Source: Pithys albifrons albifrons
Taxonomy: Eukaryota; Chordata; Aves; Passeriformes; Thamnophilidae
NCBI RefSeq assembly: GCF_047495875.1
Contig: NC_092461.1
Span: 52,819,511 to 52,883,510, forward strand
Length of the DNA stretch: 64,000 nt
Direction of reading: 5' to 3'
Below, piece after piece: positions 63,630 through 64,000 of the stretch (positions are counted from its first letter, which is position 1; each line of letters opens with the position of its first letter). A program made the position numbers and the translations under genes. Under the pieces are notes generated by a model, which made no database searches, was not told the DNA's origin, and was given only the letters and a program-made list of their open reading frames with translations.

Positions 63630-63766
63630 CTGTCCCGCCCCTCCGCGGCCCCGCACTAGGTGGAGCTGCAGCCCGCGGCGGGAGCGCCGTAGCGCCGGCG
63701 CCCTTTGTCCGCCGGAGCGCGGCCGGGGCGGGGAGGAGGGAGCGGAGCAACCTACCTCGCGCCGTG
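63630..63766. promoter_or_regulatory. short CpG island, candidate promoter
   Basis: About 22 CpG dinucleotides fall in 137 bases, while the rest of the window is strongly CpG-poor. The island has GGGGCGGGG and CCGCCCC Sp1-type boxes and a dense G-run (63725-63740). In warm-blooded vertebrates unmethylated CpG clusters usually mark promoters. A TATA-like GGTATAAAAAAAT lies 50 bases to the right on the plus strand (about 63816). A donor-like GAG/GTAGGT exists on the minus strand at 63757-63749, so direction is unclear. No coding exon is identified; the minus-strand frame of 109 codons crossing it is likely a GC artefact. Confidence 0.5.
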
Positions 63767-63814
63767 TTTTAACCAAGGGGTACTTAAGCTCTCAAATCTT
63801 CCCATTAGTGATGC

Positions 63815-63828
63815 GGTATAAAAAAATC
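63815..63828 (+). promoter_or_regulatory. TATA-like box right of the CpG island
   Basis: CGGTATAAAAAAAT fits the TATA consensus and is in the right position to serve a plus-strand start site near 63850. Chance occurrence in AT-rich DNA is quite possible. Confidence 0.3.
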
Positions 63829-63831
63829 CTG

Positions 63832-64000
63832 TCTTCTTGGATTGGGGTTTGGCGGGTTTGGTTTTTTGGGTTTTATTTTTTGTTGTTTTTTTTTTGTTTG
63901 TTTTTTTTTTAAGTGTGTGGCTGTTTTTTGTGGGTTATTTTTATTTGTTTGTTTGCTTTGATTTGATTTGTTTTGTTCGGTTTTTTAATTGTTGTTTCAG
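63832..64000 (+). other. T/G-rich tract ending in an acceptor-like CAG
   Basis: A long T/G-rich run on the plus strand finishes at the last base of the window with TTTTTTAATTGTTGTTTCAG, which fits a polypyrimidine tract plus AG splice acceptor. If real, an exon begins at base 64001. It may equally be low-complexity sequence cut by the window edge. Confidence 0.3.

Noticed and set aside
63447..63776. 109-codon minus-strand frame through the CpG island
   Set aside because: Arg/Pro/Ala-rich frames open by chance in GC-rich DNA; no known N-terminus or domain is visible.
1..64000. CRISPR arrays, operons, bacterial-type promoters or terminators
   Set aside because: Vertebrate nuclear sequence; no regularly spaced direct repeats or dense coding are present.

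Overview
The window reads as non-coding nuclear DNA of a bird, probably a songbird or another lineage rich in endogenous retrovirus (ERV) LTRs. The evidence is the repeat content: several decayed CR1 LINE pieces with the avian CR1 3' tip (ATTCTATGATTCTGTGA-like), solo ERV LTRs with short target-site duplications (TSDs), two tRNA/5S-rRNA-derived SINEs, AT-rich CpG-poor background, and no L1 or Alu-like sequence. I found no protein-coding exon I can defend. Nearly all open frames are short and lack homology I recognise; the few that are meaningful are remnants of CR1 ORF2.

Layout. 1-5.4 kb is unique sequence with a striking 19-bp foldback at 881-922 and a CR1 tip near 4.4 kb. A tRNA-headed SINE lies at 5.46-5.83 kb. 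A CR1 endonuclease-domain remnant (+ strand) is at 6.63-7.41 kb. From 10.25 to 13.58 kb one minus-strand CR1 is split into three parts by two solo LTRs, each inside its own 5-bp TSD. A short + strand LTR follows at 14.24-14.66 kb. Two large related minus-strand LTRs, sharing an internal duplication, sit at 15.55-16.77 and 20.87-21.92 kb; between them are unique sequence and a compound ATT/ATG microsatellite. 22-36 kb is almost repeat-free. CR1 pieces occur at 36.03-36.41, 38.41-39.03, 47.48-47.54, about 52.15-52.21 and 61.08-61.22 kb. A possible LTR lies at 53.5-54.0 kb. The second SINE copy is at 56.90-57.26 kb with an exact 13-bp TSD. A short, very CpG-dense island at 63.63-63.77 kb, a TATA-like box and a terminal acceptor-like CAG are the only hints of a gene, which would lie mostly beyond the right edge.

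The most interesting item is the SINE family: a tRNA-Gln-like head with A and B boxes, a 5S rRNA-derived middle with a clean internal deletion, and a shared tail without poly(A) that does not look like the CR1 3' end. Next are the nested LTR/CR1 locus, the LTR family with a duplicated region after its polyadenylation signal, the 881-922 hairpin, and a cluster of four E-boxes at 47.32-47.35 kb. Genes do not work together here; the window is a record of successive retroelement insertions in an intergenic or large intronic region.
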